Shown piece after piece: positions 44,853 through 52,869 of a stretch of 64,000 nucleotides of DNA (its first letter is position 1; every line of letters begins with the position of its first letter). The notes below the pieces were generated by a model. The model did no database searches and was not told the DNA's origin. It saw only the letters and a list, made by a program, of their open reading frames with translations. Source of the stretch: JAAZIN01 sp964441025 (GTDB lineage Bacteria; Bacillota; Dethiobacteria; DTU022); assembly GCA_964441025.1 (NCBI GenBank), contig CAYTXG010000004.1:60696-124695 (forward strand), in the 5' to 3' direction. The position numbers were made by a program, and so were the translations under genes.

Positions 44853-44881
44853 ATTATAGCACAACCCTTTTCCTTTCTCAA
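44853..44881 (-). promoter_or_regulatory. Sigma-A promoter of OLE RNA
   Basis: TTGAGA (44876-44881), a 17-base spacer and TATAAT (44853-44858) on the minus strand. The predicted start is near 44846, just ahead of the 5' strand of the closing stem. OLE and oapA are thus a unit separate from the upstream flavoprotein gene. Confidence 0.85.
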
Positions 44882-44914
44882 GAACAACACACGGGGACGG
44901 TTCTCTTGTGTTCT
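44881..44914. repeat. Family B repeat touching the OLE promoter
   Basis: The core CGGGGACGGTTCTC (reverse orientation to most other copies) has imperfect arms AGAACA/TGTTCT. Its first base is also the last base of the OLE -35 hexamer. Confidence 0.7.
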
Positions 44915-45034
44915 CTTTCACTATTTTCCAGGTTCTCAGCCTCGCCGGCAACATGCAAACTCCTGTAAAGCTGGTGTTGCGGCTATTATCAACACAGAAG
45001 AACCGCCCCTGTGTGTACTGTGTACACTTTTGTG

Positions 45035-46411
45035 CTAGATGGTAAGGTCTTCGTTAAGATGCTTGCAATTGGAGGCTATGGCGTTCATGGCAGCCGCATT
45101 TATGGGATAGGCGATGGGTGAAGGTGAGACAAGGGGATGCGTCGCTGCCTGGAAAGTGTTGAGCTCCGTAGCCGTTGTGTCTTTTTGAATTGCCAGGCTT
45201 AAGATGTTGATTATCTCGGCAACGGTGTTTCCGCCGGAGATCTGGGCCCCCAGGATAATGCCCGAGCATCTGGAGAAGATCAATTTGATATTGACCTCCT
45301 GCGCATCGGGCAGGGTACCCGGATGGCGGTCCATGGTTTTGAATTCGCCGGTCATGATGCAGAAGCCCTCCTGCCGTGCCCTGGCCTCGGTAAGGCCCGC
45401 CGCCGCAAATGTTTTCCCAAATATCTTTGTCGAAAAGGTGCTGATAGTGCCCTTGTTGGCACGGATCAGCCTCAAGTGAAATGCATTGCTGCCCCCTATC
45501 TTGGCCTCCATCGCCGCTGTAGAAGCCAGCAGCAGCGGCACATCCTTCCCCGTAAAGAAGCATTTCTTTTCGGCGCAGTCGCCGACGGCAAATATATGAG
45601 GGTCGCTCGTTCTCATGTACTGATCCACAACAACGGCTCCCTTGGCGTTTACCTCCAGCCCGCATGTTTTTGCCAGAGCACCGTTGGGTTTTACCCCAAG
45701 CCCCAGAATTACCATATCCGCGGGGACTGTCCGGCCGCCCTCCAGCTCTACCGCCTCCACAGCCCTGTCGCCAAGAATTTTTTTTACCCTGGTGTTGGTC
45801 ATCACCTGAATACCCTGTCCGCTCAACAGATTTTCAATGTCATCGGTGTAGCTCTTGTCAAAAGCCTGCCACAGGCAGGAGCCCGCCATCTCAATAATGG
45901 CGACGTTTTTTTGGAGCATTCTGATCTGCTCCGCAAATTCAACTCCGATGAACCCTCCGCCGATGACCACAACATTTTGGGCGCTCTCCAGTTTGGTAAG
46001 AATCCTGCCCAGGTATTCCTCGTTTTTCACTACCGGGAATACATTTTCCAGATCATAACCCTGAATGAACGTGGGGATAAGGGGGAGCGAACCCGTTGCA
46101 ATGATCAGTTTTTTGTAGCCGATAACGCCGCTTTTCCCTGTCTCAACCGTTTTCTGCTCCTTGTTCACGGCAATGGCGCTGTCAATGAGAAGATTGATAT
46201 TCGCATTATGCAGCATGGCATCGGGTATAATATTCTTCTTCAAATCGCGCAGGGTTCCATAGATGTACGGGATGCCGCAGGGAACCATCACGGTTTCAGT
46301 TTCGCGGATCAAAGTAATATCAATATCCTCTCCGTAAGCCTTCCTCGCCATTGTAGCAGCCAGGAGCCCGCCCGCGCTTCCCCCAATTATCAGCAGATCC
46401 GTCTTTTTCAT
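45035..46411 (-). CDS. Pyridine nucleotide-disulfide oxidoreductase (NADH oxidase / CoA-disulfide reductase type)
   Basis: 458 residues. FAD motif DLLIIGGSAGGLLAATMARK, the single redox Cys in VMVPCGIPYIYG, NAD motif NVVVIGGGFIGVEFAEQI, second FAD motif DPHIFAVGDCAE and a C-terminal dimer domain. The lone Cys fits NADH oxidase or CoA-disulfide reductase; the substrate is not resolvable. It has its own promoter (46465-46493) and lies between OLE and folD, an unusual insertion. Confidence 0.88.
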   Translation of the reverse strand: MKKTDLLIIGGSAGGLLAATMARKAYGEDIDITLIRETETVMVPCGIPYIYGTLRDLKKNIIPDAMLHNANINLLIDSAIAVNKEQKTVETGKSGVIGYKKLIIATGSLPLIPTFIQGYDLENVFPVVKNEEYLGRILTKLESAQNVVVIGGGFIGVEFAEQIRMLQKNVAIIEMAGSCLWQAFDKSYTDDIENLLSGQGIQVMTNTRVKKILGDRAVEAVELEGGRTVPADMVILGLGVKPNGALAKTCGLEVNAKGAVVVDQYMRTSDPHIFAVGDCAEKKCFFTGKDVPLLLASTAAMEAKIGGSNAFHLRLIRANKGTISTFSTKIFGKTFAAAGLTEARARQEGFCIMTGEFKTMDRHPGTLPDAQEVNIKLIFSRCSGIILGAQISGGNTVAEIINILSLAIQKDTTATELNTFQAATHPLVSPSPIAYPINAAAMNAIASNCKHLNEDLTI

Positions 46412-46464
46412 TGTGATCCTCCTTCACTTATCCACTGATGAAGTAATAACAATCTGCATTGCAT

Positions 46465-46493
46465 ATTATACTTGAATCTTTTTACACCGGCAA
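46465..46493 (-). promoter_or_regulatory. Sigma-A promoter of the flavoprotein oxidoreductase gene
   Basis: TTGCCG (46488-46493), a 17-base spacer and TATAAT (46465-46470). It lies between the folD terminator and the gene start, making the oxidoreductase its own transcription unit. Confidence 0.75.
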
Positions 46494-46545
46494 CGGCCTG
46501 CCTGCCGCTCCATGTTCCGCTACCGTGTTCGACTCCTGCGTTTAT

Positions 46546-46588
46546 AAAAAGAGCGCCCTCCCTTTCCAAAAGCTGAAGAAGGAGGGCG
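46546..46588 (-). terminator. Intrinsic terminator after folD
   Basis: CGCCCTCC (46581-46588 on this strand) pairs with GGAGGGCG (46554-46561), loop 19 bases, then CTCTTTTT. It marks the end of the transcription unit reading through folD. Confidence 0.8.
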
Positions 46589-46628
46589 GCACAGTCGGGT
46601 CAGGAGACAGGCGCAAGGCGCCGGTTTG

Positions 46629-47486
46629 CTAACTGCTCTGCGCTTCGCAGGCCATGACGGTATGTTTGCACAAAACAATGGTGGTAACAGAGCCCACACC
46701 GGCGGGAACAGGGGAAATTTTCTCAACTACAGGCTCTACAGCCTCAAAGTCCACATCGCCGCAGTACTTGCCGGGATTGTCGGGATCGGCATTGATGCCC
46801 ACGTCAATGACAATCTGGCCCGGCTTGACATAGTCTTTGCCGATCATTTTTGCCCGGCCGATGGCAGCCACCAGGATATCGGCTTCGGCGCAGACCTGGG
46901 GCAGGTTCTGTGTGCGCGAATGGCAGATGGTGATGGTGGCATGTTCACGCATAAGCAGCATAGCCACCGGCTTGCCCACAATCATGGAGCGACCGACAAC
47001 AGTTACCCTTTTCCCCTTCAGGGGGATGTCATAGAATTTCAGCATCTCCATACAGGCGGTGGGAGTGCAGGGCGGAAAGCCCGTTACATCATCGGCAAAG
47101 ACCTTGCCTGCGCTCCCCAGGGTCATGCAATCCACATCCTTCTCCACCGGGATAAGCCGGCGGATCTTCTTCTCATCCAGGTGCTTCGGCAGCGGAGCAA
47201 ACATGAGGATGCCGTGAATGGAGCTGTCTGCGCCCACAGAAAGAACCGCCTTCTCAAACTCATCCTGGCCGGTATCCTCGGGATATTCAAATACCTCGTA
47301 AGCAAGACCTACTCCGTCGCCGGTCTTCTTGATTCCACCCTCATAAAACAGATCGTCAGGGTTGGCGCCCACGCGGATGATCCCGATCTTCGGGGTGATC
47401 CCTCTTTCCTTGAGAGCTTCAATTCTGGCAACAAGCTCCTCTTTCATGGCATCGGCAACCGGTTTACCTCTCAATCTTTCAGCCAT
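46629..47486 (-). CDS. folD: Methylene-tetrahydrofolate dehydrogenase FolD (cyclohydrolase residues replaced)
   Basis: 285 residues. The NAD(P)-binding motif is [20 protein letters not shown] and the 3' part [19 protein letters not shown]. In bifunctional FolD the cyclohydrolase needs YxxxK (human Lys56) and a Gln in QLPLP (human Gln100). Here the first is Y48-EGG-I52 and the second is F96 in ILMFAPLP, so both catalytic residues appear changed, while the Asp of KDVDC remains. It is likely a monofunctional dehydrogenase served by the adjacent FchA. ATG has GGAGGAGG ahead. Confidence 0.93.
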   Translation of the reverse strand: MAERLRGKPVADAMKEELVARIEALKERGITPKIGIIRVGANPDDLFYEGGIKKTGDGVGLAYEVFEYPEDTGQDEFEKAVLSVGADSSIHGILMFAPLPKHLDEKKIRRLIPVEKDVDCMTLGSAGKVFADDVTGFPPCTPTACMEMLKFYDIPLKGKRVTVVGRSMIVGKPVAMLLMREHATITICHSRTQNLPQVCAEADILVAAIGRAKMIGKDYVKPGQIVIDVGINADPDNPGKYCGDVDFEAVEPVVEKISPVPAGVGSVTTIVLCKHTVMACEAQSS

Positions 47487-47513
47487 TATCCCAACCTCCT
47501 CCTGAATTGGTAT

Positions 47514-48146
47514 TTATTTTTTAATCTTGCCGATGACGAGTTCCAGCGTTGCATCGGCAACTTTGCACCCATCTTCCAGGATATGGTTCATCTCCTTGTT
47601 GACATGCTCCACAAAGTTCTCATCCTTAATTGCGCCGAGGTTGATGATCACATTGAGATAGGCGCTCTGCAGGGCTCCCTTCAGAAAGACCACTCCGCAC
47701 CCCACATCGGAGATGGCCAGCGCTGAGCCGATCCGGCCCATGCGCTCATGGATCTTGATGCCCCGGTAAGCCTGGCGCATGATCTCCAGAGGTACGGAGA
47801 GGGCCACCTTGGAGCATTCCCCCAGAGTCTTCTCCTTATGGGCAGCCTCTTCAGGAGTGCCTTTGGGCAGCCCGTAAGCCTGCGCCAGCGGCTTGAAAGC
47901 TTCGGCGTCTTCATCCACCAGCACTTCCAAACGCTTGATGATCCCGTAGCCTTCCTCGAGCAATTTTTTGACCTCATCTTCAACATCGGCATATTTCTTT
48001 TTCCCCACGGTCAGGTTGCCCACCATGTTGGAGAGGGCCATCCCGATGGCCCCGCCCATGGCAGCCGCTCCGCCGCCGCCCGGCGTGGGATCTTTAGAGG
48101 CAAGCACTTCCAAAAAATAATCGCAGCTCTTTGACGACATGGCCAT
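47514..48146 (-). CDS. fchA: Methenyl-tetrahydrofolate cyclohydrolase / cyclodeaminase family FchA
   Basis: 210 residues, a helical FTCD-C-like protein: LASKDPTPGGGGAAAMGGAI, MALSNMVGNLTVGKKKYADV. In clostridia and acetogens FchA hydrolyses methenyl- to formyl-tetrahydrofolate. The ATG (MAMSSKS) has GGAGG 9 bases ahead. It precedes folD by 27 bases and is cotranscribed, so the two supply one-carbon interconversion together. Confidence 0.93.
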   Translation of the reverse strand: MAMSSKSCDYFLEVLASKDPTPGGGGAAAMGGAIGMALSNMVGNLTVGKKKYADVEDEVKKLLEEGYGIIKRLEVLVDEDAEAFKPLAQAYGLPKGTPEEAAHKEKTLGECSKVALSVPLEIMRQAYRGIKIHERMGRIGSALAISDVGCGVVFLKGALQSAYLNVIINLGAIKDENFVEHVNKEMNHILEDGCKVADATLELVIGKIKK

Positions 48147-48274
48147 AAACAATTACCTCCTTTATTTAGACTAAACCTTTGTTAACATGCAGTCAGCGAA
48201 AAGGGCGCGCTCCTTCGCCGCGCCAGGGATGACCATAAGGATACATGCGTCCCCTGTTTCCGATCTCTACATTT

Positions 48275-48307
48275 GTGGGACAAAGAGGACCGTCCCTGTT
48301 GTCCCAC
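48275..48307. repeat. Family B palindromic repeat next to the ispA stop
   Basis: Perfect 9-bp arms GTGGGACAA (48275-48283) and TTGTCCCAC (48299-48307) with core AGAGGACCGTCCCTG. One base separates it from the ispA stop (48309-48311). Confidence 0.8.
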
Positions 48308-48308
48308 G

Positions 48309-49202
48309 TCATCTGTCTCTGAAAACAAGCTGCCGGGCCAGTTCCCGCAACAGCTCTGCCCGCTCAGCCAGGTCATCGAGAGAGGCCAGCGCTTCCCGGT
48401 ACAGCTCTGCGGCGCGCCGGCGCGCCGGAGCCGCTCCCAGCAAGGCGGGGAATGTGGCCTTTTCACGGGCCCGGTCCGCGCCTGCAGCCTTGCCCATCAA
48501 GGAGGCATCACCTTCCAGATCAAGCAGATCATCGGCAATCTGGAAAGCCAGGCCCAGGCGGCTGCCGTATTCCCTGAGAGGCCTCATCTGATGCGGTGCG
48601 GCTCCCGCAGCTATGGCGCCGCAGCTCACAGCCGCCTGAAGCAGGGCGCCTGTTTTCATGCGGTCTATCTTTTCAAGCTCCCCCGGCGCCACGACTTTTC
48701 CTTCGGATTCAAGATCAAGAAGCTGCCCGCCGACCATGCCCTCTTTTCCGGCCGCCCGGGCCAGTTCCAGGCTGATCTGCAACGCTTCTTCGGGGCGTTT
48801 CTCCTGCAGGCCGTAAGAGGCGACAAGCTCGAATGCCAGTGTCAGAAGCGCATCCCCGGCCAGGATGGCGGCAGCTTCATCGTAAACACGGTGGCACGAC
48901 GGCCTCCCCCGGCGCATATCGCTGTCATCCATAGCCGGAAGGTCGTCATGAATGAGAGAATAGGTGTGGATCAGCTCCAGGGCCAGGGCTACCGGCAGCA
49001 CTCGCTCCCCGGAAAGGCCAAGGGTTTCCGCAGCGGCGATGGTCAGCAGCGGCCGGAGCCTTTTCCCCCCGGCGGAAACGCTGTAACGCATGGCTTCCCG
49101 AAGCAGATCGGGTTCGTCGCCGCCTTCAAAAAGCTCCTCCAGCGCTTTATTCACCCGGGAGCGCAGGCTGTCCAGGTAAGCAGCGGGATCAGAGATCTGC
49201 AT
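48309..49202 (-). CDS. ispA: Polyprenyl (farnesyl/geranyl) diphosphate synthase
   Basis: 297 residues. First Asp-rich motif HDDLPAMDDSDMRRGRPSCH, second QIADDLLDLEGD. Conserved GGKRLRPLL and EMVGGQ-type region (GMVGGQLLDLESEG). It condenses isopentenyl diphosphate units and uses products of the dxs pathway. The ATG overlaps xseB by 14 bases; upstream codons in the same frame are read within xseB and not used. Confidence 0.96.
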   Translation of the reverse strand: MQISDPAAYLDSLRSRVNKALEELFEGGDEPDLLREAMRYSVSAGGKRLRPLLTIAAAETLGLSGERVLPVALALELIHTYSLIHDDLPAMDDSDMRRGRPSCHRVYDEAAAILAGDALLTLAFELVASYGLQEKRPEEALQISLELARAAGKEGMVGGQLLDLESEGKVVAPGELEKIDRMKTGALLQAAVSCGAIAAGAAPHQMRPLREYGSRLGLAFQIADDLLDLEGDASLMGKAAGADRAREKATFPALLGAAPARRRAAELYREALASLDDLAERAELLRELARQLVFRDR

Positions 49203-49473
49203 CGCCCCCGCCGCCCTCTTTTGCACCGCTCTCTCCCGCTGTCTCCTGCTCCTCCTTGAGCAGGTGCTCCACCTGGAATTCGATCTCTGCCAGCTTTTCC
49301 CGGCAATAGCGGGAGAGGCGCACCCCCTCCTTGAATCCGTCCATCGCCTCCTCAATGGGGATTTCTTCGCTCTCGAGCAGCGCTACAATCTCTTCAAGTC
49401 GCCGCAGAGCCTCTTCGTAGGTCATCTCCCCTTCAAGACCTTTCCCCAGCCTATCTTTTTCCTCAGGGGCCAA
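49189..49473 (-). CDS. xseB: Exodeoxyribonuclease VII small subunit
   Basis: 94 residues. Conserved MTYEEALRRLEEIVALLESE and IPIEEAMDGFKEGVRLSRYC. XseB builds the filament-like extension of the XseA nuclease. I chose the TTG with GGAGGAGGG 9 bases upstream; the family-typical ATG (about 49425) has its SD fused to the start codon. The tail is Gly/Glu-rich. Confidence 0.93.
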   Translation of the reverse strand: MAPEEKDRLGKGLEGEMTYEEALRRLEEIVALLESEEIPIEEAMDGFKEGVRLSRYCREKLAEIEFQVEHLLKEEQETAGESGAKEGGGGDADL

Positions 49474-49495
49474 ATTTCTAGACCCTCCTCCAAAG

Positions 49496-49532
49496 TTACT
49501 CCCTCCCGGTGCCTGGCACCAGGGGGGAGTAA
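49496..49532. repeat. Family C palindromic repeat between xseA and xseB
   Basis: Outer arms TTACTCCC (49496-49503) and GGGAGTAA (49525-49532) with centre GGTGCCTGGCACC. Same size (37 bp) and layout as the copy at 24822-24858. It starts 2 bases after the xseA stop. Confidence 0.85.
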
Positions 49533-49534
49533 AG

Positions 49535-50776
49535 TTAGTCCTTTGCGGTGCCTTTCGCGGTTTCCGGCACCAGTTCTTCGGTGAGGCAGCGGGCGGTGCC
49601 GTCCCGGAAACGCAGGCGCAGGCGCTGCCCGACCTGCAGTTCGTCAATGGAACGAATGACATTTCCCTTTTCATCCTGGCAATAGCTGTAGCCCCGGGCC
49701 ATCAGTTTCAACGGGCCGGCTCCCTCCAGCTTGTCCTCCAGTGCCGCCAGCTGCAAACCTTTCAGTTTCAGGAAATGCAGCAGGGCCCGGCGCATATTCC
49801 CATAAAGGGCGGTGCTGCGCTCCCGTGCGCCGGCCACTCTCTCCAGGGGGCGGCGGTAAAAGCGATCCGTCACCGTGTAGTCGAGAAGCTGCTTTTCCAG
49901 CAGTAAACGCTGCTGCAGCGCCTGCGCGCATCTCTCCCGCAGCCCTTCGATCCGCCGCTCCAGCTCTTCGTAGCGGGGCAGCGCCGCCGCAGCCGCGGCC
50001 GTAGGAGTAGCCGCCCTGAGATCGGCAACAAAATCAGCAATGGTAAAATCGGTCTCATGGCCCACGGCGGAGATAACGGGCAGGCTGGAGCCGAATATGG
50101 CCCGGGCCACCGTCTCGGTGTTGAAAGGGGCCAGATCCTCAAGCGAGCCGCCGCCGCGGGCGATAATAATCAGCTCAATTCCGGACATGGCATTGAGCCG
50201 TTCAATAGCGCGGGCGATATCGGCAGCGGCGTCTCCGCCCTGCATCAGGCTCTCGGCAACAAGAATCCGCACATAGGGAAAACGCTGCCGCACCGTGGTC
50301 AGGATATCCTGCAGCGCCGCCCCGGTGGGCGAAGTGATCACCGCAATGCAGCGCGGCAGGGCGGGGAGCCGCTGTTTGTACTCCTCCCGGAAAAGGCCTT
50401 CTTCCTCAAGTTTTTTCTTGAGCTGCTCAAAGGCCAGGTACAGGGAGCCCATGCCCGCCGGTTCCATCTCCGTTACATAAAGCTGGTAGGCCCCGCCGGG
50501 CTCGTATACCGACAGGCTGCCGTAGATCAGGAGCTCCATGCCGTCAACAGGCTTGAAGCGGCAGCGCAGGTTGTCACGGCGGAAAAAGACACAGCGCAGC
50601 GAAGCGGCGCTGTCTTTGATGGTGAAGTACATGTGTCCCGAGCGGTGATGCGTAAAATTGGAGAGCTCCCCCGCCACCCAGATGTCCCGGAGGCGGGGGT
50701 CTCCCTGGATCAGTCCTTTGACGATCCCGTTGATCTCAGATACGGTGTAAACAGCAGCTCCATTCTGCATCTTCAA
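49535..50776 (-). CDS. xseA: Exodeoxyribonuclease VII large subunit
   Basis: 413 residues. N-terminal OB fold (LRDIWVAGELSNFTHHRSGH), then the nuclease domain: ALPRCIAVITSPTGAALQDI, ELIIIARGGGSLEDLAPFNT, PVISAVGHETDFTIADFVAD. It degrades single-stranded DNA with XseB. It follows the NuoG-like gene by 43 bases, so readthrough is likely. Confidence 0.96.
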   Translation of the reverse strand: MKMQNGAAVYTVSEINGIVKGLIQGDPRLRDIWVAGELSNFTHHRSGHMYFTIKDSAASLRCVFFRRDNLRCRFKPVDGMELLIYGSLSVYEPGGAYQLYVTEMEPAGMGSLYLAFEQLKKKLEEEGLFREEYKQRLPALPRCIAVITSPTGAALQDILTTVRQRFPYVRILVAESLMQGGDAAADIARAIERLNAMSGIELIIIARGGGSLEDLAPFNTETVARAIFGSSLPVISAVGHETDFTIADFVADLRAATPTAAAAAALPRYEELERRIEGLRERCAQALQQRLLLEKQLLDYTVTDRFYRRPLERVAGARERSTALYGNMRRALLHFLKLKGLQLAALEDKLEGAGPLKLMARGYSYCQDEKGNVIRSIDELQVGQRLRLRFRDGTARCLTEELVPETAKGTAKD

Positions 50777-50818
50777 AAGAGGTGCCGGCGCGACTCAAAA
50801 TCCGGCCGGCGCTCGCTT

Positions 50819-52849
50819 TCACCGCCCCTCCATCAGCCGGCAGATTTCCTCTTGAACATCCTGCAGGCTCCCGTAGACAGGGGAACCGCCCATAAGCGAG
50901 GAGAGGGCCGCAATGACCCGCCACTCCGGCCAGATAGCGCCTGAGGCGCCGGGAGCACTCAGGTTCTGCCGCTGTTCTCCTGCGCTGCTGGTGAAGAAGC
51001 CTTCCTTCAGATGCAGCGGCGGCGCGGGGAAGATGACATTTGCGCCGGCGGGGATATCTCCCTGCGAGGCGCACTGCACCGCCAGAAACTCAAGGCCGGG
51101 CGGCAGCGGCCCGGCAAAGCCGTCCAGAACGGCAAAAAGGCCTTTGATCTCGCCCGCTTCCACGGCGGCCATGATCTGTTCGCGGTTCAACCCGGTCTCA
51201 CCATTCAAAGAGGCGTATCCGGGAAGAAGACCGGGCACTCCCCCAGCTTCAACAATGCCGCGGGCATTGCCCTCTTCAGCCAGGAACAGGATGTTGCTGC
51301 GGCCGCGTGCAATCCCGCCGGCCGCTTTGGCAGCCTCCAGCAGCTCCCCGATCCACCCGCTGCCCGCCTCTTCAAAGAAGGAGGGGCAGACCAGGATGAC
51401 GCTCCTCCCGCCGCCGAGCAGTGCGGCGGCTTTGCTCAGATCGGCTTCGTCCTGTCCTGCTGCGGCGGCAAATTTCGCTGCGGGTTTATCCTGCAGCAGG
51501 GCTGTCAGGGCCCGGAAAAGATCGGCGGCGCCGCCCTCACGCAGCTCCAGCACCAGCCGTTCCCATGCGATGATCCCATCTCCGGCGGGGCCGGGGGCAA
51601 CCTGGACCAGAACGGCGCTGCCGAGACGGCAGGCCTGCTCCACGGCCATGGCGGCAACCGGGTTGGTGGCGGCCAGGTCTTTGCCGATCACAAAGATAGC
51701 GCTCGCTTGAAGCAGATCCTCCACGGAGGGTCCGGGAACGCCGGGACCGGTCAGAGATTCAAGGGCGCAGAAAGCCCCGGCCAGGGCCGGTTCCAGGCCC
51801 AGGTCAACATGGGCGGTCTCCATGATCCCCCGGGCCAGTTTCTGCAGCAGGTAGCTCTCTTCGTTGCTGCAGCGCCCCCCGGCGACAACCGCCAGGGCGG
51901 CGGCTCCCTTTCTCACCTTTATTTCCTGAAAAGCGCGGCTGCATTCCTGCAGCGCCTCTTCATAACTTACTTCCTTCAGCCCCTCTTCACCCCTGATCAG
52001 CGGCGCTGTGAGCTGATCATTCTTTGTCTCATGCAGGGCGTTGAATTTTCCTTTTTGGCAGAGCAGGCCGCTGTCGTCGCCCTCTCCACTCGCCCCCGCC
52101 ACCCGCGCCAGCTTCACGCCTGCAAAAGAGCGTTTCACTGGACAGCCCAGTGAGCACTCAAGGCAGACCCCGTCATAGGAGCACAGCTCCCATTCACGGC
52201 CGGCGTGTGCCCTCTCCCTTTCGGTGAGAGCGCCAACAGGGCAGACATCGACACATTGCCCGCAGAAGATACAACCGGCCTCCTTCAGGGGCACCGCTTC
52301 TCCTTCGCGGACAGGGGTGATCCTGCTCTCAATGCCGCCGCTGAGCAGCCCGAAAACATTACGGCCGGCGTAATCGCGACAGACCCTGAGACAGCGCCCG
52401 CAGAGAATGCATTTGGCCTCGTCGCGGACAATGTAGGGATTGTCGTCCTGCGTAACGGGCAGATCCCGAATCAGCGCGGGCAGCTCCACCCGGCAGCTGT
52501 AGGCTTTCTCCTGCAGATCGCAGTCCCCGCTCTTCTCACAGGTCAGACAATCCTCGTAGGGATGGTCACAGAGCAGCAGAGAGATGATCTCCCTGCGGAT
52601 GGCCTCGAGATGCGGGGTGCTTGTTGTTACCACCATCCCGTCCTGCACTGCATGGTCGCAGGATGTCACCGGCGCCGCCACGCCCTCCACCTCTACAACG
52701 CAGAGCCGGCAGTGGCCCAGCGGTCTTAACCGGGGGTGGTAGCAAAGCGTGGGTATCTCGATGCCGCTTTCGCGGGCCGCCTCCAGGATTGTCGTTCCGG
52801 CGGCAACCTGAATGTGCTTACCGTCAACAGTTAACGAAACAGCTTTCAC
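50819..52849 (-). CDS. NuoG/FdhA-like iron-sulfur subunit
   Basis: 676 residues. [2Fe-2S] domain (LCYHPRLRPLGHCRLCVVEV), His-Cys cluster (HPYEDCLTCEKSGDCDLQ), two CxxCxxC clusters (KCILCGRCLRVC, GCIFCGQCVDVC), a further four-Cys site (CSYDGVCLECSLGC), then a molybdopterin-fold remainder. Around the metal-ligand position (HVDLGLEPALAGAF) no Cys or Sec is present, so Mo/W is probably not bound. Start GTG. The likely role is electron relay for the NuoF/GltD hybrid 20 bases upstream. Confidence 0.88.
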   Translation of the reverse strand: MKAVSLTVDGKHIQVAAGTTILEAARESGIEIPTLCYHPRLRPLGHCRLCVVEVEGVAAPVTSCDHAVQDGMVVTTSTPHLEAIRREIISLLLCDHPYEDCLTCEKSGDCDLQEKAYSCRVELPALIRDLPVTQDDNPYIVRDEAKCILCGRCLRVCRDYAGRNVFGLLSGGIESRITPVREGEAVPLKEAGCIFCGQCVDVCPVGALTERERAHAGREWELCSYDGVCLECSLGCPVKRSFAGVKLARVAGASGEGDDSGLLCQKGKFNALHETKNDQLTAPLIRGEEGLKEVSYEEALQECSRAFQEIKVRKGAAALAVVAGGRCSNEESYLLQKLARGIMETAHVDLGLEPALAGAFCALESLTGPGVPGPSVEDLLQASAIFVIGKDLAATNPVAAMAVEQACRLGSAVLVQVAPGPAGDGIIAWERLVLELREGGAADLFRALTALLQDKPAAKFAAAAGQDEADLSKAAALLGGGRSVILVCPSFFEEAGSGWIGELLEAAKAAGGIARGRSNILFLAEEGNARGIVEAGGVPGLLPGYASLNGETGLNREQIMAAVEAGEIKGLFAVLDGFAGPLPPGLEFLAVQCASQGDIPAGANVIFPAPPLHLKEGFFTSSAGEQRQNLSAPGASGAIWPEWRVIAALSSLMGGSPVYGSLQDVQEEICRLMEGR

Positions 52850-52869
52850 TTCTCTAACCCTCCTCCCGG

